Assembly (NCBI GenBank): GCA_012744475.1
Contig: JAAYBV010000080.1
Location: 44,849-108,848, forward strand
DNA from: Phycisphaerae bacterium
GTDB lineage: Bacteria; Planctomycetota; Phycisphaerae; Sedimentisphaerales; Anaerobacaceae
Direction of reading: 5' to 3'
Length of the DNA stretch: 64,000 bases
Shown: positions 17,391 to 26,653 of the stretch, piece after piece
Layout of the letters: each line of letters opens with the position of its first letter
Position numbering within the stretch: the stretch's first letter is position 1
Notes under the pieces: model-generated
Seen by the model: only the letters and a program-made list of their open reading frames with translations
Told to the model about the DNA's origin: nothing
The model's database searches: none
Translations under genes and position numbers: made by a program

Positions 17391-18866
17391 TCATTTCAGC
17401 TTGCGGTCGAGAATCTCCGAAACCACCTTCGGATTCGCCTGCCCCTTCGTCTTCTGGATAACCTGCCCGAGCAGAAAGCCCCGGGCCTTTTTGCTCTTCT
17501 TGCTGCCTGTTACTACGTCCTGGACCGCCTGAACGTTCTCGGCCAATACCTGATCGACGATGCCCTCCAGCTCGCCGGCGTCGCTGGTCTGAATCAGGTT
17601 CAGCTCCTGAGCCAGTGCGGTGGGCGCCTTGCCGGTGGCGACCATGGATTCGAGGATCGTGTTGGCGGCGGTGGCGCTGACCGTTCCGGCATCGGCCATC
17701 TTCGCCAGATCGGCCACTCCAGCGGGCTCCAGGCCCAGTGCGGCGAGATCCACCCCCTCCTCCCTGGCCATCTTCAGGCCGACCTGGGTCAACAGATTGC
17801 AGACCCGCTTGGGCTCGCCTCCGGCCGCCAGCGCCCGCTCGAAGAAGTCGGCGGTGGGCCGCTCGGCCGTCAGGACGCCGGCGTCGTAGTCACTGAGTCC
17901 ATACTCCGTCACGTACCGCGTTTGCCTGGCCAGCGGAAGCTCGCACAGGCGCGAGCGAATCTCCTCCAGCCACTGCGGCGTGGTCGTCACCGGGACGAGG
18001 TCTGGATCGGGGAAGTAGCGATAGTCGTGGGCCTCTTCCTTCTCGCGCTGGAGCACGGTGACCTCGTCCACGTCGTTCCAGCCGCGAGTCGATTTGTTGC
18101 CCATTTGCAGGGTCACGCCCGTCTCCAGGAACTCGTCGAGCTGACGCTGCACCTCGTAGGCGATGCTGCGCTCCAGGGCCCGGAAGCTGTTGAGGTTCTT
18201 GACCTCGGCGATGGGGGTGCGGAACTCGCCGTCCGGCCGCTTGATCGCCAGGTTGATGTTGGGCTCAAAACGCATGTGCCCTTTCTGCATGTCGCCTTCG
18301 GACACGCCGAGATAGCGCACGATCCGCTGCAACTCGACCGCCAGCGCCCGAACCTGCGAGGGGCTGTTCATGTCAGGCTCGGTGACGATCTCCAGCAGCG
18401 GCGTTCCGGCCCGGTTCAGATCGACCTGCGAGAAGTTGCCGGCGGTGTGGAGATTCTTGCCCGCGTCCTCTTCGAGATGGACCCGCAGGATGCGCACCCG
18501 CTTGGTCTGCCCATCCTCCAGCGGAATCTCGATGTAGCCGTGACTGCCCAGAGGCAGATCATACTGGCTGATCTGGTAGTTCTTGGGCAGATCGGGATAG
18601 TAGTAGCTCTTGCGGTCCCACTTGGTAAACGGCGAGACCTCGCAATTCAGCGCCATCGCCGCCAGCATGGCATATTCGACCGCCTGCCTGTTCATCACCG
18701 GCAGCGCACCGGGCAGACCCAGGCAGACCGGGCAGACCCGCGCATTGGCCTCTTGCCCGAAGCTCAGCTCGCACGAGCAGAACATCTTGGTCTTCGTGCA
18801 GAGCTGGACGTGAATCTCCAGTCCGACGATCACCTCATACGATATGTCACTCATGGTTGGGCTCAT
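17391..18866 (-). CDS. gatB: Asp-tRNA(Asn)/Glu-tRNA(Gln) amidotransferase subunit B
   Basis: GatB is the tRNA-binding and kinase-like subunit of GatCAB, which amidates misacylated Glu-tRNA(Gln) or Asp-tRNA(Asn). The 491-residue protein has [20 protein letters not shown], the [15 protein letters not shown] zinc/signature region, [19 protein letters not shown] and a C-terminal YqeY-like tail ([13 protein letters not shown]). The ATG at 18866 overlaps the gatA stop (ATGA) and is favoured over the ATG at 18854. Its presence with gatA and gatC implies that the organism uses the indirect route to Gln-tRNA and/or Asn-tRNA. Confidence 0.97.
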   Translation of the reverse strand: MSPTMSDISYEVIVGLEIHVQLCTKTKMFCSCELSFGQEANARVCPVCLGLPGALPVMNRQAVEYAMLAAMALNCEVSPFTKWDRKSYYYPDLPKNYQISQYDLPLGSHGYIEIPLEDGQTKRVRILRVHLEEDAGKNLHTAGNFSQVDLNRAGTPLLEIVTEPDMNSPSQVRALAVELQRIVRYLGVSEGDMQKGHMRFEPNINLAIKRPDGEFRTPIAEVKNLNSFRALERSIAYEVQRQLDEFLETGVTLQMGNKSTRGWNDVDEVTVLQREKEEAHDYRYFPDPDLVPVTTTPQWLEEIRSRLCELPLARQTRYVTEYGLSDYDAGVLTAERPTADFFERALAAGGEPKRVCNLLTQVGLKMAREEGVDLAALGLEPAGVADLAKMADAGTVSATAANTILESMVATGKAPTALAQELNLIQTSDAGELEGIVDQVLAENVQAVQDVVTGSKKSKKARGFLLGQVIQKTKGQANPKVVSEILDRKLK

Positions 18867-20335
18867 TGGACCATCGCCGGTTTCTTCGTGTGCCAGTCGG
18901 TGGCCGCTTCGTACATGCGCGCGATCCGCAGCAGGCGGGCCTCGCTGAAAGCGGGCGTGAGCACTTGCAGGCCGATGGGCAGGTTGTTCTCGTCGAGGCC
19001 GCACGGTACGCTGATGCCCGGGATGCCCGCCAGGTTGGCGGAGATCGTGTAGATGTCGCCCAAGTACATCTTCAGCGGGTCGTCCACTTTTTCGCCGATC
19101 CTGAACGCCGTGGTCGGCGCCACGGGCATGACGATGGCGTCGCACGTCTCGAACGCTTTGACGAAGTCGCCACGGATAAGGTTGCGGACCTTCAAGGCCT
19201 TGAGGTAATAGGCGTCGTAGTAACCGCTCGAAAGGGCATAGGTCCCGAGCATGATCCGTCGTTTGACCTCCTGGCCCAGGGCCTCCTCGCGCGATTTCGA
19301 ATAGACCTCGACGTAGTCGGCCGGGTCGGGCGTGCGGTAGCCGTAGTGGACGCCGTCGTAGCGAGCCAGATTACTGGAGGCCTCGGCGGTGGCGATCACG
19401 TAATAGGCCGCGATGGCGTAGTCGAGGTGCGGCATCTCGATCTCGACGATCTGGGCGCCCGCGTTGCGGTACAAATCGAGGGCCGCGTCGATCGCTGCCC
19501 GGACGGACTCATCCGCTCCCGCGTTGAAAGCGGGCGCCACGCCGATCCGCAGTACTTCGACCGGCTCGTCGATTCCGTCGAGATAGTCGTCCACCGGCGC
19601 GACGGTCTCGTCGACGCTGGTGCTGTCGGCCCGGTCGTGGCCGGCGATCACGTTCAGCATGAGCGCCGCATCGGCCACCGTCCGTCCGAAGGGGCCGATC
19701 TGGTCGAGACTCGAACCGTAGGCAACGAGGCCGTAACGCGAGACGCGTCCGTACGTGGGCTTGAGGCCCACCACGCCGCAGAAGCTGGCCGGCTGGCGGA
19801 TGGACCCGCCCGTGTCGGAACCCAGGGCCACCGGACACAGCCGGGCCGCGACCGCCGCCGCGGAGCCGCCGCTGCTGCCTCCCGGAACACGATCGGGCGC
19901 CCAGGGGTTGACCGTCTTACAAAGCCCTGAGTTCTCGGTGCTCGAACCCATCGCGAACTCGTCCATGTTCGTCTTGCCGACGATCACCGCGTCGGCGTTG
20001 AGGAGCTTGCAGATCGCGGTCGCGTCGTACGGCGCGTGGAACTGCTCCAGGATGCGCGAGCCGCAGGTGGTCGCGCCGAAGCTCGTGCACAGCACGTCTT
20101 TGACCGCCACGGGAACGCCGGCGAGCGCGCCCACCGGCTCGCCCGCCGCGATCCGGCGGTCCACGTCCTGCGCTCTGGCCATCGCCTGGTCGCGAAACAG
20201 GCTGATGAAGGCGCCGACCGTCGGTTCGAGCCGGTCGATCTGCGCGAACGTCTCCTGGACCGCCTCGACGCTGCGAATCCGGCGCGAGGCAATCGCCTCT
20301 CGAAGCTCGACGGCAGTCAGATTCCGTGAAGACAT
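18863..20335 (-). CDS. gatA: Asp-tRNA(Asn)/Glu-tRNA(Gln) amidotransferase subunit A
   Basis: GatA is the glutaminase subunit that supplies ammonia to GatB. The 490-residue amidase-signature protein shows the catalytic Lys in VAVKDVLC, the glycine/serine loop [16 protein letters not shown] and the nucleophile region [12 protein letters not shown], completing the Ser-cisSer-Lys triad. The ATG at 20335 gives the usual length. Its 3' end is translationally coupled to gatB. Upstream on the same strand lie an FRG-domain gene and an esterase gene before gatC is reached, an unusual separation. Confidence 0.97.
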   Translation of the reverse strand: MSSRNLTAVELREAIASRRIRSVEAVQETFAQIDRLEPTVGAFISLFRDQAMARAQDVDRRIAAGEPVGALAGVPVAVKDVLCTSFGATTCGSRILEQFHAPYDATAICKLLNADAVIVGKTNMDEFAMGSSTENSGLCKTVNPWAPDRVPGGSSGGSAAAVAARLCPVALGSDTGGSIRQPASFCGVVGLKPTYGRVSRYGLVAYGSSLDQIGPFGRTVADAALMLNVIAGHDRADSTSVDETVAPVDDYLDGIDEPVEVLRIGVAPAFNAGADESVRAAIDAALDLYRNAGAQIVEIEMPHLDYAIAAYYVIATAEASSNLARYDGVHYGYRTPDPADYVEVYSKSREEALGQEVKRRIMLGTYALSSGYYDAYYLKALKVRNLIRGDFVKAFETCDAIVMPVAPTTAFRIGEKVDDPLKMYLGDIYTISANLAGIPGISVPCGLDENNLPIGLQVLTPAFSEARLLRIARMYEAATDWHTKKPAMVQ

Positions 20336-20396
20336 CGTTTGCCCCAGGTCTCTTCGTCGTTGATCACGCGAGGAAATCCTCGCCGTATCGTCCTTC

Positions 20397-21311
20397 TCAT
20401 GTCCCCCCATCGCCGGAGACGCGCGGGTAAGCGAGACCTTCGCCAACGGATCGCGCAAAACCATCCAAACCGGGGAACAGTGCCTCGTTGCTTATGTTCA
20501 TGTCTCTCAATCTGCGCAAGATCTCTTTCCGCTCCTCTACGGAAGGCGTGATTTCCAGTCTCCACAGATGCGCCTGTGTCTCGCGGGAGCCCCCAAAAGT
20601 AACCGTGAGATTCCTGGAAAAGGACTGGCGAATATCGCCTACCATGAGAAAGAGCCCTTGCTGCACAGAAAGGCGTCGATTCAGCCGGAACGGATTGACG
20701 GGATACACACACGGAAACGGATGATCGATCAGGTAAGCGGCCACCGCCAGGTCGATCAATTTGTCTCCGTCCGCCCGAATCCCGAGAAAATCACACTGCT
20801 TCAAGTAGTGCAACAGGACCTTGCTGAACTTGCGAAAACCGTCCTTCTGATCGCAGATCCGTTTGATCATCGGCTCGGGCCTGCTGATGGGCGCAGCGTT
20901 CAATGCCCAGACCACCCCCCCGGCCTTCTCGCCAAGAGCCAGATAAACGGCAACATAGAACGAATACGTCCAGTCCAACAGGCGAGTCAGCGCACCGTGA
21001 TGTCTCATCACGGCAAGCCATTCGAGAATGTCGTCCTTGTCCGGTTCGTGATCAAGATAGAGCGATGCCTTCCTCTGAAATCTCCGGATGAGTTTCCGTT
21101 CCTCGATGATTCGCCTGTCCCCTCGGATGCCATTCAACTCGAATCGCTCTTCGAGCTTCGTCTTGAGATCCTGGCTAAGCCTTTCGGCTCGGAACACCCA
21201 TCGGGGATAGAATCCGCGCTTGGGCCGACGAAACAGCTTCTCCATCTTCTCGACATCGGTCCATCGCGTTATGCCCCCTAACGGCGTCCAGAATTTCTTG
21301 CTGGCAGTCAT
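20397..21311 (-). CDS. FRG-domain protein
   Basis: This 304-residue protein carries an FRG domain: [12 protein letters not shown] near residue 38 (the 'FRG' position reads FRAE), then [20 protein letters not shown] and later [13 protein letters not shown]. These are the three hallmarks of the family, whose biochemical function is not settled; members are scattered among accessory and some defence-associated loci. Codon use looks less GC-biased than in gatA and gatB, hinting at transfer. A good AGGAG lies four bases before the ATG. It sits between gatA and the duplicated esterase, interrupting the amidotransferase cluster. Confidence 0.82.
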   Translation of the reverse strand: MTASKKFWTPLGGITRWTDVEKMEKLFRRPKRGFYPRWVFRAERLSQDLKTKLEERFELNGIRGDRRIIEERKLIRRFQRKASLYLDHEPDKDDILEWLAVMRHHGALTRLLDWTYSFYVAVYLALGEKAGGVVWALNAAPISRPEPMIKRICDQKDGFRKFSKVLLHYLKQCDFLGIRADGDKLIDLAVAAYLIDHPFPCVYPVNPFRLNRRLSVQQGLFLMVGDIRQSFSRNLTVTFGGSRETQAHLWRLEITPSVEERKEILRRLRDMNISNEALFPGLDGFARSVGEGLAYPRVSGDGGT

Positions 21312-21360
21312 ACGGCTCCTTGCTCCACGGCTGTCAGATCTTTCCGCCTCATGATCGGGA

Positions 21361-22761
21361 CTACTTCTGCTCGGCGCCCTTGCGATGGCTCAGCAGCCAC
21401 TCGTAGAGCTTGGGGTTGTCGTAGGTCGCCGTCCAGGAATCGTGCCGCGCTTCGGGATAGACGGTGAACTCGACGTTGCCGCCGGCGGCTTTGAGGGCCT
21501 CGACCATCTCCTCGGACTGCGACAGCGGGACGGTGCTGTCCTTGGCGCCGTGGAAGACCCAGATGGGCACGTCGCGCAGGCGGCGTGCCATGCGGGGCTG
21601 TCCCCCGCCGCAGATCGGCACCAGCGCCGCGAACCGCTCGGGACAGCTTGCCCCCAAGGCCCAGGTCCCGTAGCCACCCATGCTCGGACCCGTCAGATAA
21701 ACGCGGGATTCGTCCACCTGGTACTTCTCGACGAGGTCGTCGAGCAAGGCGATCAGCGTCTGCATCTGAGCGGGATCGGACCACGACCGGCCGTTGGGGC
21801 ATTGCGGTGAGGCGACGATGAACGGCAGCGACTTGCCCTGCGCAACCAGCTTGGGCGGGCCATGCACCTTGACTTTGTCCAGATCGCTGCCTCGCTCGCC
21901 GCCGCCGTGCAGGAACAGCATCAAAGGCCAGTCCTGCGAGGTCTCGCCGTAGCCGTCGGGCAGATACAGCAGGTAGTCGATCTCGACGGACACATCCTTC
22001 TTCAGTGCCATGGCCCTCTGGCCCGAACGGTTCAATCGGTGGCTCAGGAACCAGTCGTAGAGTTCGGGATTGTCGTAGGTGGCCGTCCAGGAATCGTGGT
22101 TCGCCTCGGGGTACACGGTCAATTTCGCGTGGCCACCGACCCGCTCGACCGCCTGGACCATCGTCTCCGAGAGTGCCATAGGCACCACCGAGTCCCTGGC
22201 GCCGTGGAATGCCCAGACCGGCACATTCTTGAGCCGATCGGCCAGGAACCGGTCCCCGCCGCCGCAGATCGGGGCAATCGCCGCAAATCGTTCCGGGTGC
22301 CGAGTCGCCAGCGTCCAGGTGCCGAAGCCGCCCATGCTCAGCCCGGTCAAGTAGATCCGGTCGGGGTCCACTGCGTACTTCGATTCGACCTCGTCCAGCA
22401 GAGCCATCAGCGTGTCGGTCTTCTCGGTCCACCACTGCCCGGCCGGGCACTGCGGAGAGACGACGATGAACGGGTAGTCCTTGCCCTGCTCGATCAGCTT
22501 GGCCGGTCCGTGCACCTTGACCAGTTCCAGGTTGTCGCCCCGCTCGCCCGCTCCGTGCAGGAAAAGCATCAGGGGCCATTTCCGGTCCGTCTCACCATAC
22601 CCTTCGGGCAGATACAGCAGGTAACGGATATCGACTTTCTTGGCGATCTCTGTGTTCAGTTTCCGCTCGCTCTGACCGGCTCCCATTACCGCATTGTCTG
22701 GCCAAATCCCCAGGCTCCACACCAACGTCAGGAGCAGGCCCATCCACTTGGCGTCTCTCAT
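21361..22761 (-). CDS. Secreted tandem-duplicated alpha/beta-hydrolase (esterase)
   Basis: A 466-residue exported protein with a Sec-type signal (~1-28) followed by two homologous alpha/beta-hydrolase units of the phospholipase/carboxylesterase type. Unit 1 (~35-245) has LMLFLHGAGERGDNLE, nucleophile GLSMGGFGTW and catalytic His in EANHDSW. Unit 2 (~255-460) has LMLFLHGGGERGSDLD, nucleophile GPSMGGYGTW and EARHDSW. Both keep a complete Ser/Asp/His set. DNA similarity between the halves is still obvious around 21,417-21,445 and 22,070-22,098, so the duplication is not ancient. Relatives act on acetylated or feruloylated polysaccharides. It lies between the FRG gene and gatC. Confidence 0.88.
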   Translation of the reverse strand: MRDAKWMGLLLTLVWSLGIWPDNAVMGAGQSERKLNTEIAKKVDIRYLLYLPEGYGETDRKWPLMLFLHGAGERGDNLELVKVHGPAKLIEQGKDYPFIVVSPQCPAGQWWTEKTDTLMALLDEVESKYAVDPDRIYLTGLSMGGFGTWTLATRHPERFAAIAPICGGGDRFLADRLKNVPVWAFHGARDSVVPMALSETMVQAVERVGGHAKLTVYPEANHDSWTATYDNPELYDWFLSHRLNRSGQRAMALKKDVSVEIDYLLYLPDGYGETSQDWPLMLFLHGGGERGSDLDKVKVHGPPKLVAQGKSLPFIVASPQCPNGRSWSDPAQMQTLIALLDDLVEKYQVDESRVYLTGPSMGGYGTWALGASCPERFAALVPICGGGQPRMARRLRDVPIWVFHGAKDSTVPLSQSEEMVEALKAAGGNVEFTVYPEARHDSWTATYDNPKLYEWLLSHRKGAEQK

Positions 22762-22818
22762 GTTCGGTATCTCCCAAAAACAGCGACCGTGTCGCCCCGG
22801 GCACCTGCCCGGCCGACG

Positions 22819-23127
22819 TTACGCGGCCGAGTTGTCATCGAGAATCTTGGGCACCTTGAAGAAGGGGCCGTCCCGCTCAGGTGCGTTGGCCAAAGCGCGG
22901 TCGGTGCCCAGCGAGGGCTCGACCTCGTCGGCGCGGAAAACATTGCTGATCGGCAGGCAATGGGCCAGCGGCTCGACACCCTCGGTGTCCAGTTCGTTCA
23001 TCTTCTCGACGTACCCGAGAATCGCTCCCAACTGGCCGGTGAACTCCTCGATCTCGCTATCGCTCAGTTGGAGCCGGGCCAGCTTGGCCACCTTGCGGAC
23101 CTGTTCGGCGTCGATTTGCTCCGACAT
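22819..23127 (-). CDS. gatC: Asp-tRNA(Asn)/Glu-tRNA(Gln) amidotransferase subunit C
   Basis: GatC is the small subunit that stabilises the GatA-GatB complex. The 102-residue protein shows the family pattern: QVRKVAKLARLQLSDSEIEE near the start, then ILGYVEKMNELDTEGVEP and the C-terminal FFKVPKIL. The ATG at 23127 is preceded by GGTGGAG at good spacing; a GTG four codons upstream is less likely. It opens the minus-strand run gatC - esterase - FRG - gatA - gatB, with a terminator just upstream separating it from rpmB. Confidence 0.93.
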   Translation of the reverse strand: MSEQIDAEQVRKVAKLARLQLSDSEIEEFTGQLGAILGYVEKMNELDTEGVEPLAHCLPISNVFRADEVEPSLGTDRALANAPERDGPFFKVPKILDDNSAA

Positions 23128-23141
23128 CGCCAACTCCACCT

Positions 23142-23174
23142 AAAGAAAAAGCGAGGCTTTACCTTGCCCCGCTT
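23142..23174 (-). terminator. Rho-independent terminator between rpmB and gatC
   Basis: Read on the minus strand, AAGCGGGGC pairs with GCCTCGCTT across an 8-base loop (one G-U wobble), followed by TTTTTCTTT. It lies 31 bases after the rpmB stop and would end its transcript before gatC. Confidence 0.8.
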
Positions 23175-23204
23175 TGGCTTGTGGACTGCAAAGGAAGGCC
23201 TCGG

Positions 23205-23471
23205 TCAGCTCGCCGCCTTCTCTGCGGCCTGATAATCCCGCTTGAGAGGCTTGGTGATCAACCCCATGCGAATGGCCTTGGCGGAGACTCTCACGCGGCG
23301 GACCTTGCCGTCGATGACGGCACGAACCTTCTGGACATTGGGCTTGAACTTGCGTTTTGTGATGCCGGTGACCTTTTTGCCGACGCCGCCCTGCCGTTTG
23401 GCCTTGCCACGTCGGGAAATGCTCTTTCCCGAAATCGTTCGCTTGCCGGTAAAATGACATACTCTCGACAT
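23205..23471 (-). CDS. rpmB: 50S ribosomal protein L28
   Basis: L28 is a small protein of the large ribosomal subunit. The 88-residue, strongly basic sequence has SRVCHFTGKRTISGKSISRRG at the start (Cys plus the 'GK.....G...S' block), then KRKFKPNVQKV and a central VRVSAKAIR. The ATG at 23471 has AGGAG eight bases upstream; the open frame extends further but does not resemble L28. It has its own promoter (23,561-23,588) and terminator (23,142-23,174), so it seems to be monocistronic. Confidence 0.95.
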   Translation of the reverse strand: MSRVCHFTGKRTISGKSISRRGKAKRQGGVGKKVTGITKRKFKPNVQKVRAVIDGKVRRVRVSAKAIRMGLITKPLKRDYQAAEKAAS

Positions 23472-23560
23472 ATGGACTACTCCTGCACCACTGTTGCCTG
23501 CAATCTGTCGCGTTCGTCGTGCCGCAACCACCCTGCCCCTTGGCGGACGGGGAAACGGGT

Positions 23561-23588
23561 ATTTTAGCGAATCAGTGGGCCAATGCAA
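23561..23588 (-). promoter_or_regulatory. Promoter of rpmB
   Basis: On the minus strand TTGCAT (23588-23583) and TAAAAT (23566-23561) are 16 bases apart. The predicted start is ~80 bases before the rpmB ATG at 23471. Confidence 0.65.
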
Positions 23589-23661
23589 GAGGAACCTGCG
23601 AAGGAAGGCAGAAATTCTGAGTTTGCCGGCGCGGCTTGCGGCCGGACCCGGCGCGGCGGGC

Positions 23662-24774
23662 TTACATCGCCTTGACGGTGTCGACCTCGATCTCGAACAG
23701 CAGATCGTCCCGGCAGACGTCGTTTTCCGCGACGATCACCGGAAACGCGGCCAAGGCCTGATCCCGGCAATACGCCTCCAGGAGCGGGGCATCCCCGGCC
23801 CGTTTGAAGTAGGCCAGCGACCGGGTCACGTCCGTCCAATCCATGCCTCGGGAGCGGAGGATGGCCTGGACCACCTCCATGGTCTGCCTGACCTGGGCCT
23901 TGGTGTCGTCCAGGAAGACGGTTCTTCCCGCCTTGTCGATGCTGGCGGTCCCGGAGACGTACAGGCGGCGAAGGTCCGGGGTGGCGACCTCGACGGCCCG
24001 GCTGAAGGAGCTGCCGTAGTCGCGAGCCGACGACTGCAAGGGCGAAGGCACGGTATAGACCTTCACATCCTCGGTCTTGGGTCGCAGGGCCAGCAGTCCA
24101 GCGACCAGGGCGGCATCGGCCGCATTGCCGCCGCCGATTCCCGTGCTGGCAGGGACCAGACCGTCGAAGACCCCCTTCTGCTGGAAGAATCGCGTGCGGA
24201 CGCGGTTGAAGTCGCCATACCAGGCGAGGATCTCGTGGTTGTAGAACCACGTGCGGAAGACGTCGGAGAACGCCAGGCCCTGACCGGCCAGGAGGGTGTC
24301 CATCTCGCGGAAGATGGTGTCGGCCTGTTCCGGACGGCCCTGCGAGGTGTCCGCCGGCAGCAGGCCGGTGAGACGGCAGTATCGCGCGTGGTCATCTTCG
24401 AGAAGGCTGCCGACGACCCGCCCGCCCGATACGACGTGCGTGATCGGCGTGCCGGAGGCGATCCAGACGTAGACGCCGCAGAGGTTCTCGGCGCGGGTGT
24501 TCTCCACCCAGCCGATCGGCTGGTGCCTGCCGTCGATGGCCCGCGTCAGGCCGGCCATGTACCTTCGGTCCTGGGCCGACATCCCCAGCACCTCGGCCGC
24601 GATGACCTGGCCGCCCAGGGCATGCACCACTTCCGCCACCCTGCGGAACAGCGAATCGGGGGCCTCGCCCTTCTCAGGAGTCAGCGTGACGAAGTGTTCG
24701 AGAATTGGACTACGATCGAGGGTGATGACATCGACCCCCGCCACCGCATGTTTCCGGATGCACGTCAACGCCAC
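23662..24774 (-). CDS. RidA/chorismatase (FkbO/Hyg5)-like fold protein
   Basis: A ~370-residue protein resembling the chorismatase-like branch of the RidA/YjgF superfamily. The first half includes RTWFYNHEILAWYGDFNRVR and STGIGGGNA; the second half is a typical RidA-like unit (RRLYVSGTASIDKAG, then QVRQTMEVVQAILRSRG). Family members include chorismate hydrolases and uncharacterised proteins, so a catalytic role is uncertain. The start is GTG at 24774 only two bases from GGAG; an in-frame TTG two codons later has better spacing. It stands alone on the minus strand with its own promoter. Confidence 0.6.
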   Translation of the reverse strand: MALTCIRKHAVAGVDVITLDRSPILEHFVTLTPEKGEAPDSLFRRVAEVVHALGGQVIAAEVLGMSAQDRRYMAGLTRAIDGRHQPIGWVENTRAENLCGVYVWIASGTPITHVVSGGRVVGSLLEDDHARYCRLTGLLPADTSQGRPEQADTIFREMDTLLAGQGLAFSDVFRTWFYNHEILAWYGDFNRVRTRFFQQKGVFDGLVPASTGIGGGNAADAALVAGLLALRPKTEDVKVYTVPSPLQSSARDYGSSFSRAVEVATPDLRRLYVSGTASIDKAGRTVFLDDTKAQVRQTMEVVQAILRSRGMDWTDVTRSLAYFKRAGDAPLLEAYCRDQALAAFPVIVAENDVCRDDLLFEIEVDTVKAM

Positions 24775-24815
24775 AACTCCTTATCGATGCTCGACTATCT
24801 CAACGGAAACTATCT

Positions 24816-24844
24816 ATATTATCATTTACGTCTGTGGCATGCAA
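24816..24844 (-). promoter_or_regulatory. Promoter of the RidA-like gene
   Basis: On the minus strand TTGCAT (24844-24839) and TAATAT (24821-24816) are 17 bases apart, leaving a leader of ~35 bases before the start at 24774. Confidence 0.65.
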
Positions 24845-25402
24845 CCACTTCATCGCCGGGAGGAGATTTTCGACGCCCGGCACACGAACCGTTCACCGGA
24901 CAGTGAAGGGACCGAGTATATCGACTCTCCCAACGCAAGCACTCCCATCGGCACCGCCCTCCCGCCAAGGCCCGCTTGCCGTCCGCGGCCGACGGGCGGA
25001 CTCAGCGGGTCCTTTATAGGACCCGGCTCGGCTGATGCCCTACCGGAGAGCCGGGAGTTTCTTCCGCAGGGAGATGTTCCTTCCGCCACCGCGCGGGCGG
25101 GCTCAGCAGTCCGGGGCCGCTGACGGGACAGATTCTTCGACCGTCCGCTCGCCACCCGCCGGGACGGAATCGGCCCTGCATGCCCGCCAAGGCGGTTCGC
25201 ATCGCGTTCGACGCGATTGCGCCGAAATGCCGGCGGTGCAATCCGTCCGCGACGCGGCATCATGGCACCGGATTTGCAGCCGGAATGCTCCGTATCAGGG
25301 TCAAGGCGACCATGAATGCCGTCATTCGAACTCGGGAAAAGGCGACCATCCTGTTTCTCGCACCGCGTTCGATACGCGTATTTTGCCAGTAAGGAGTCAA
25401 CT
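24845..25402 (+). other. Structured non-coding leader region upstream of the EF-hand gene
   Basis: No gene is recognised in this ~560-base stretch. It holds two strong hairpins that share bases: CGGGTCC/GGACCCG (25006-25012 with 25019-25025) and CCCGGCTC/GAGCCGGG (25022-25029 with 25048-25055). Because positions 25022-25025 belong to both stems, only one can form at a time. This could be a leader RNA of the EF-hand gene or a separate small RNA on either strand. No known riboswitch class was recognised. Confidence 0.35.
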
Positions 25403-25795
25403 ATGGACATCGGCAGCATCCTGTCGAACTCCGGGTACAACCTGCACGCCCTCGGCCAAACGCCCGGGGCAGCGTCACTGCCAAGCAGCATGGAGGAGAT
25501 GGTCCAGCGTTTGATCGAGGACAAAGACAAGAACGGCAACGGCACGCTCGACGCGGCTGAGCTGTGCATCTCGGAGGAAGCCCTCAAGCAGGTCGACGCC
25601 GACGGCGACGGGGAACTGACCAGCGAGGAACTCATCGAAGGCGCCGAGCAGATCCGCAAGGCCATGGGCCCGCCGCCCGGAATCAAGAGCCCGGAATCGG
25701 ACGAGGACGACGCCACCGCCAAGACGCTGCTGGATTACCTCGAAGAGGAACAGGACAAGAACGCCCCCCGGACCATCCTGGACCTGTTGTTCTGA
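25403..25795 (+). CDS. EF-hand calcium-binding protein
   Basis: A 130-residue acidic protein with two adjacent EF-hand loops: DKDKNGNGTLDAAE (~40-53) and DADGDGELTSEE (~65-76), each with Asp/Asn at positions 1, 3 and 5 and Glu at 12. The N-terminus has no signal peptide that I can see, so it may be cytosolic or exported by another route. A strong AAGGAG six bases before the ATG fixes the start. Bacterial two-EF-hand proteins bind calcium as buffers or sensors; no partner is evident. A long structured region precedes it. Confidence 0.85.
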   Translation: MDIGSILSNSGYNLHALGQTPGAASLPSSMEEMVQRLIEDKDKNGNGTLDAAELCISEEALKQVDADGDGELTSEELIEGAEQIRKAMGPPPGIKSPESDEDDATAKTLLDYLEEEQDKNAPRTILDLLF

Positions 25796-25825
25796 GCGCC
25801 GCTCGTCGCGAGCGACCGCTTCGTG

Positions 25826-26608
25826 TTATTTGCCCTGTCGGCGGCCGCCCGAGCCCCGTGGTTTCGCTCGGGGCCGGGCGCCCTTTTCCTGCGCCGTCGG
25901 GGCAGCCTGTAAGGCGGCGACCTCGCTCCTGGTCAGCGGCCGAAACCGGCCCACCGGAAGGTCCTGCAGTTTGAGCTTGCCGATGCTCGTCCGCCGGAGA
26001 TTCTTGACCGGGACACCGACGTTGGCCAGCATCCGTCGGACCTGTCGGTTGAGACCCTGGCTGATGGTGATCTCGATCGACGATTCCTGACGGCCGGCCT
26101 TGAGCACCTTGACCGCCGCCTTTCCCGTCTTGCCCTCGGCCAGCCAGATCCCCTTCTTGAGCCGCTCGATCCCCGCCTCGTCGATGCGTCCCTTCACGGT
26201 CGCGATGTAAGTCTTGGGCACCCTATATCGCGGATGGGTCAGGTGATTGGTCAGTTCCGCGTCGTTGGTCAGGATGATCAGCCCGGTCGTGTCCGCGTCG
26301 AGACGACCGACGCAGTAGACCCGCTCGCGGCACGGAACCAGGTCGACCGCGACCTTGCGCCCCTGGGGATCTCGGTTCGAGCAGATCACCCCCTTGGGCT
26401 TGTTGAGCGCGAAGTATAGTCGCTGCGGCGGCTTCAGATGCTTCCCATCGACCAGGATCGTATCAGTTTGCGCGTCGACGAACACCGGCAACCGGTCCAC
26501 CACGTGACCGTTGACGCGCACCACGCCGGCCAGGATCAGTTCCTCGCATTCCCGCCGAGACGCCACACCCGCCGAAGCCATCACTTTTTGCAGTCGTTCT
26601 TTTGCCAT
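25826..26608 (-). CDS. rluB: 23S rRNA pseudouridine synthase (RsuA/RluB family)
   Basis: This enzyme isomerises a specific uridine of rRNA to pseudouridine. The 260-residue protein starts with an S4 RNA-binding domain (ERLQKVMASAGVASRRECEE) and continues with the catalytic domain, with the family signature GRLDADTTGLIILTND containing the catalytic Asp, and later GLNRQVRRMLANVG. A basic low-complexity tail closes it. ATG at 26608 is preferred over a TTG at 26617. RluB (23S) is the likeliest member, but RsuA/RluE/RluF cannot be excluded. It is convergent with the EF-hand gene and 45 bases downstream of the UbiA gene on the same strand. Confidence 0.88.
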   Translation of the reverse strand: MAKERLQKVMASAGVASRRECEELILAGVVRVNGHVVDRLPVFVDAQTDTILVDGKHLKPPQRLYFALNKPKGVICSNRDPQGRKVAVDLVPCRERVYCVGRLDADTTGLIILTNDAELTNHLTHPRYRVPKTYIATVKGRIDEAGIERLKKGIWLAEGKTGKAAVKVLKAGRQESSIEITISQGLNRQVRRMLANVGVPVKNLRRTSIGKLKLQDLPVGRFRPLTRSEVAALQAAPTAQEKGARPRAKPRGSGGRRQGK

Positions 26609-26653
26609 TGTCGCCAACTACCCGCCTGTCTGCCTGCTGTCCGCGAAGGACGC

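Noticed and set aside
17094..19052. A 652-codon plus-strand frame over the cupin and gatB genes
   Set aside because: gatB on the minus strand is unmistakable; this frame is its complement.
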